Of a DNA stretch of 33,750 bases, positions 32,041-33,750 are shown one piece after another (the first letter of the stretch is position 1; every line of letters begins with the position of its first letter). Where the stretch lies: contig ML978355.1 in the NCBI GenBank assembly GCA_010015745.1, positions 1 to 33,750 of the forward strand. Reading direction: 5' to 3'. Source of the stretch: Setomelanomma holmii. Its lineage: Eukaryota; Ascomycota; Dothideomycetes; Pleosporales; Phaeosphaeriaceae. The notes beneath the pieces were generated by a model that was given only the letters and a program-made list of their open reading frames with translations, was not told the origin of the DNA and did not search any database. Position numbers and translations under genes: made by a program.

Positions 32041-32481
32041 TTGAAAAGATCTGAGCGCAGGGACTTTGAGACCAAGTATATGAGCGATTTCGGAACGTGA
32101 GTTCACCCGGCACCATAGTTTGGTAAGCCGCAGCCACCCCATTACCAGGTTCACAGGTTCAACCACCCAATACATCTGATTTCCAAATCTCGGGGCATCC
32201 TTGAGCATCGACCATGGCACACTTTGTAATTTGTTCTAAAAGCTTTTACTAGCTTTTCGTTCGCGTGGCTTAATTTGGAAGTGACGATGCATAAATATGG
32301 TAACCTTGCACTTTAGCGTCTCGAGCGCTCCCAACGTCCAATGTTCTTCCTCAGGACACCTTACCACATGAAATCTGCGCAGAACTTAATCCCACACGAT
32401 CCTTCCGAGCACCATTCTCACGAGGCCTAAAATCCTCATTCAAAGCTCAGAGACTCCCATATCCAAAGTTTACAGTCAAAT
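32041..32481. other. Intergenic between two divergent pseudogenes
   Basis: A 441-bp stretch between the RING remnant (-) and the phosphoesterase remnant (+). No gene, repeat or RNA recognised. Confidence 0.5.
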
Positions 32482-33298
32482 ATGCGCTTCCAGATCATCT
32501 CTGTCCTCCACCTCGAAACTCCCCTCTCCTCCCCCTCATACTTCCGCTTCTAGCATCCCCAAAACTTCCCCATACACGCCCCACACCTCTTCGTCCTCGG
32601 GGACATCGGCCTAACCAAACATCCCCAACTCTTCTCCTTCCTGCGCTCCTTGCTACCCAACAGCCCAAATCTCACAATCTGTTACGTCCTCGGAACCCAC
32701 GAGGCATAAGGCACCACACTCGACATCGACGTCGAGAAACTCCTCGTGTTCGAATCAGGCGCCCAGGAGCTTTATGCCAAGGAAAAGGAGAAGCGGTTCC
32801 ACTTCCTCAACCGTACCCGAATCGACCTCACACCCACCTTAACCATCCTAGGTTGTACTCTCTAGACACACATCCCCCCATCCTCCCCCGAAGCCCTTTC
32901 CTGCGCCACCCTTGTAACAGACTTCGCCGAGGGCAACGGGATATGGGACCGCACTATCTCCGAACACAATGCCGACCACGCTGCCGATTTATCCTGGCTC
33001 AACACTTCCATCCAGGGCATCGAACAACACGAACCGCAAAGGTAGGTTATTGTGTTGGCCCATCACTCACCCATCACGGACGCACGGGGGAACAATCCCA
33101 AGCATGAAAAGAGTAGTGTGAACGCAAGGTTCAGAACGGATTTAAGTAACGAGGTGTGTTGGACGAGTGCGAGGGTGAAGATGTGGGCATTTGGACATAC
33201 GCGTTATGATTGTCAGTTTTGGGATACGGATGGAGAAAAGGGTGAAGGGAAGGAGGAAATTGGTAATTGCGAATCAAAAGGGGGGTAACGTGTTTTAT
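32482..33298 (+). pseudogene. Calcineurin-like metallophosphoesterase, disabled
   Basis: A continuous frame from ATG 32482 (MRFQIISVLHLETPL) to 33288 contains LFVLGDIGLTKHPQLFSFL, CYVLGTHEA (normally GNHE), GNGIWDRTISEHNADHAADL, VIVLAHHSPITDARG and MWAFGHTRYDCQFWD (normally GHTH). These are the metal-binding blocks of calcineurin-like phosphoesterases. Four in-frame stops interrupt it: TAG 32551, TAA 32707 (right after the GTHEA block), TAG 32863 and TAG 33043. Two metal-site residues are also changed: Asn to Thr in GNHE and His to Arg in GHTH. Near 33260 a shift moves the homology to another frame (LVIANQKGGNVFYK), which then enters the transposon at about 33299. The original C-terminus is therefore cut off by the insertion or lost. 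Confidence 0.85.
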
Positions 33299-33329
33299 AA
33301 GCGAGTCGCGCATACAAGCGAGTCGCGCA
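33299..33329 (+). repeat. 17-bp subterminal direct repeat of the transposon
   Basis: AAGCGAGTCGCGCA occurs at 33299-33312 and again at 33316-33329 (period 17), at the presumed outer end of the element. Repeated short motifs near the end are common transposase-binding sites; that role is inferred. Confidence 0.65.
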
Positions 33330-33750
33330 CTCCACCAACTCTCTGCACCTCTCTAAGCGTACAACTCAACCACGAACTAGATTAATATATAGAAATTATT
33401 ATACAGGATTACGCATTATCTCAAGTATCTTTCCTGCACGTACGCGAGTTATGCCCAATCTCTCTACACCTCTTGCAGCGCGCCAGAGCCTGGGGACTAA
33501 GGCCTGATTGCTCTCCACCTTGACGTTATTCACGCTCTATCTGCTGGTCAGCCTCTCTTTGAGCGAGTATACCCTCTCCTTCTCCCTTTGTTAGGGTCCC
33601 CTGCTTCTGTATCCGCTTCTTTTTACGCTGCCTACGCTTTATTGCTGCCTCGTTAGCTGTAAGCCCAGGGCACCTTGCATGGTCACGTGGATCATCCACC
33701 AGCCAATCAGCCCACCACTTCATGTATATAAGCTTAGGCTACGGACATCT
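33299..33750 (-). mobile_element. Fot/pogo-like DNA transposon, 3' part, runs off the window
   Basis: On the minus strand a transposase C-terminus is visible: ANEAAIKRRQRKKKRIQKQG, TLTKGEGEGILAQREADQQI, an in-frame TAA, then the CCHC-type knuckle CKRCREIGHNSRTC (33477-33436) and a stop at 33421. The basic KRRQRKKKRIQK block plus the knuckle are typical of fungal DDE transposases of the Fot1/pogo group. The element seems to end near 33299 next to TATA in the phosphoesterase remnant. Upstream of ANEAAI the sequence (33640-33750) does not continue as transposase and has an in-frame TAG, so the copy is rearranged or nested. The other end lies outside the window. Confidence 0.8.

Noticed and set aside
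1..33750. CRISPR arrays, bacterial operons, rRNA or tRNA genes
   Set aside because: No spaced identical repeats, no rRNA-like sequence and no tRNA with a convincing T-arm and cloverleaf seen by eye. A covariance-model scan would be decisive.

Overview
This is chromosomal DNA of a filamentous ascomycete (Pezizomycotina, possibly a Dothideomycete). The evidence is the fused pentafunctional AROM gene, short GT-AG introns of about 45-80 nt (several with CTAAC or CTAAT branch sites), a HET-domain gene, a Kex2-type secretory precursor and Fot/pogo-like DNA transposon remains. The class-level assignment is a guess from gene style.

The left part (1-15 kb) is ordinary and well preserved. It holds the shikimate-pathway gene aro1/AROM (+), a small acidic two-exon gene (+), a 970-residue SP/TP-rich protein (-), NADP-dependent isocitrate dehydrogenase with four exons and a mitochondrial leader (-), a five-exon secreted protein of unknown family (-), and an unrecognised 284-residue protein (+).

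The right part (15.2-33.7 kb) mixes intact accessory genes with an unusual density of dead ones. Six genes are recognisable but broken: an M14 zinc carboxypeptidase, a HET-domain protein, an FMN-binding split-barrel protein, an A1 aspartic protease, a RING protein and a calcineurin-like phosphoesterase. The aspartic protease carries a 433-bp MITE-like element with long terminal inverted repeats and a TA target duplication; removing it restores the local reading frame. The phosphoesterase runs into a Fot/pogo-type transposon whose transposase C-terminus, ending in a CCHC knuckle, reaches the right edge.

Intact genes among these are a PAN/apple-like secreted protein, an atypical Rho-like GTPase with a CaaX box, an auxin-efflux-carrier family transporter, an F-box-like fungal protein, and a small secreted precursor with two tandem six-cysteine modules separated by KR sites.

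The left genes are core metabolism and cell biology and do not form a pathway together. The right part looks like a decaying accessory region. The most novel-looking intact item is the twin six-cysteine precursor (29614-30009); the clearest evolutionary event is the MITE insertion (23384-23816).
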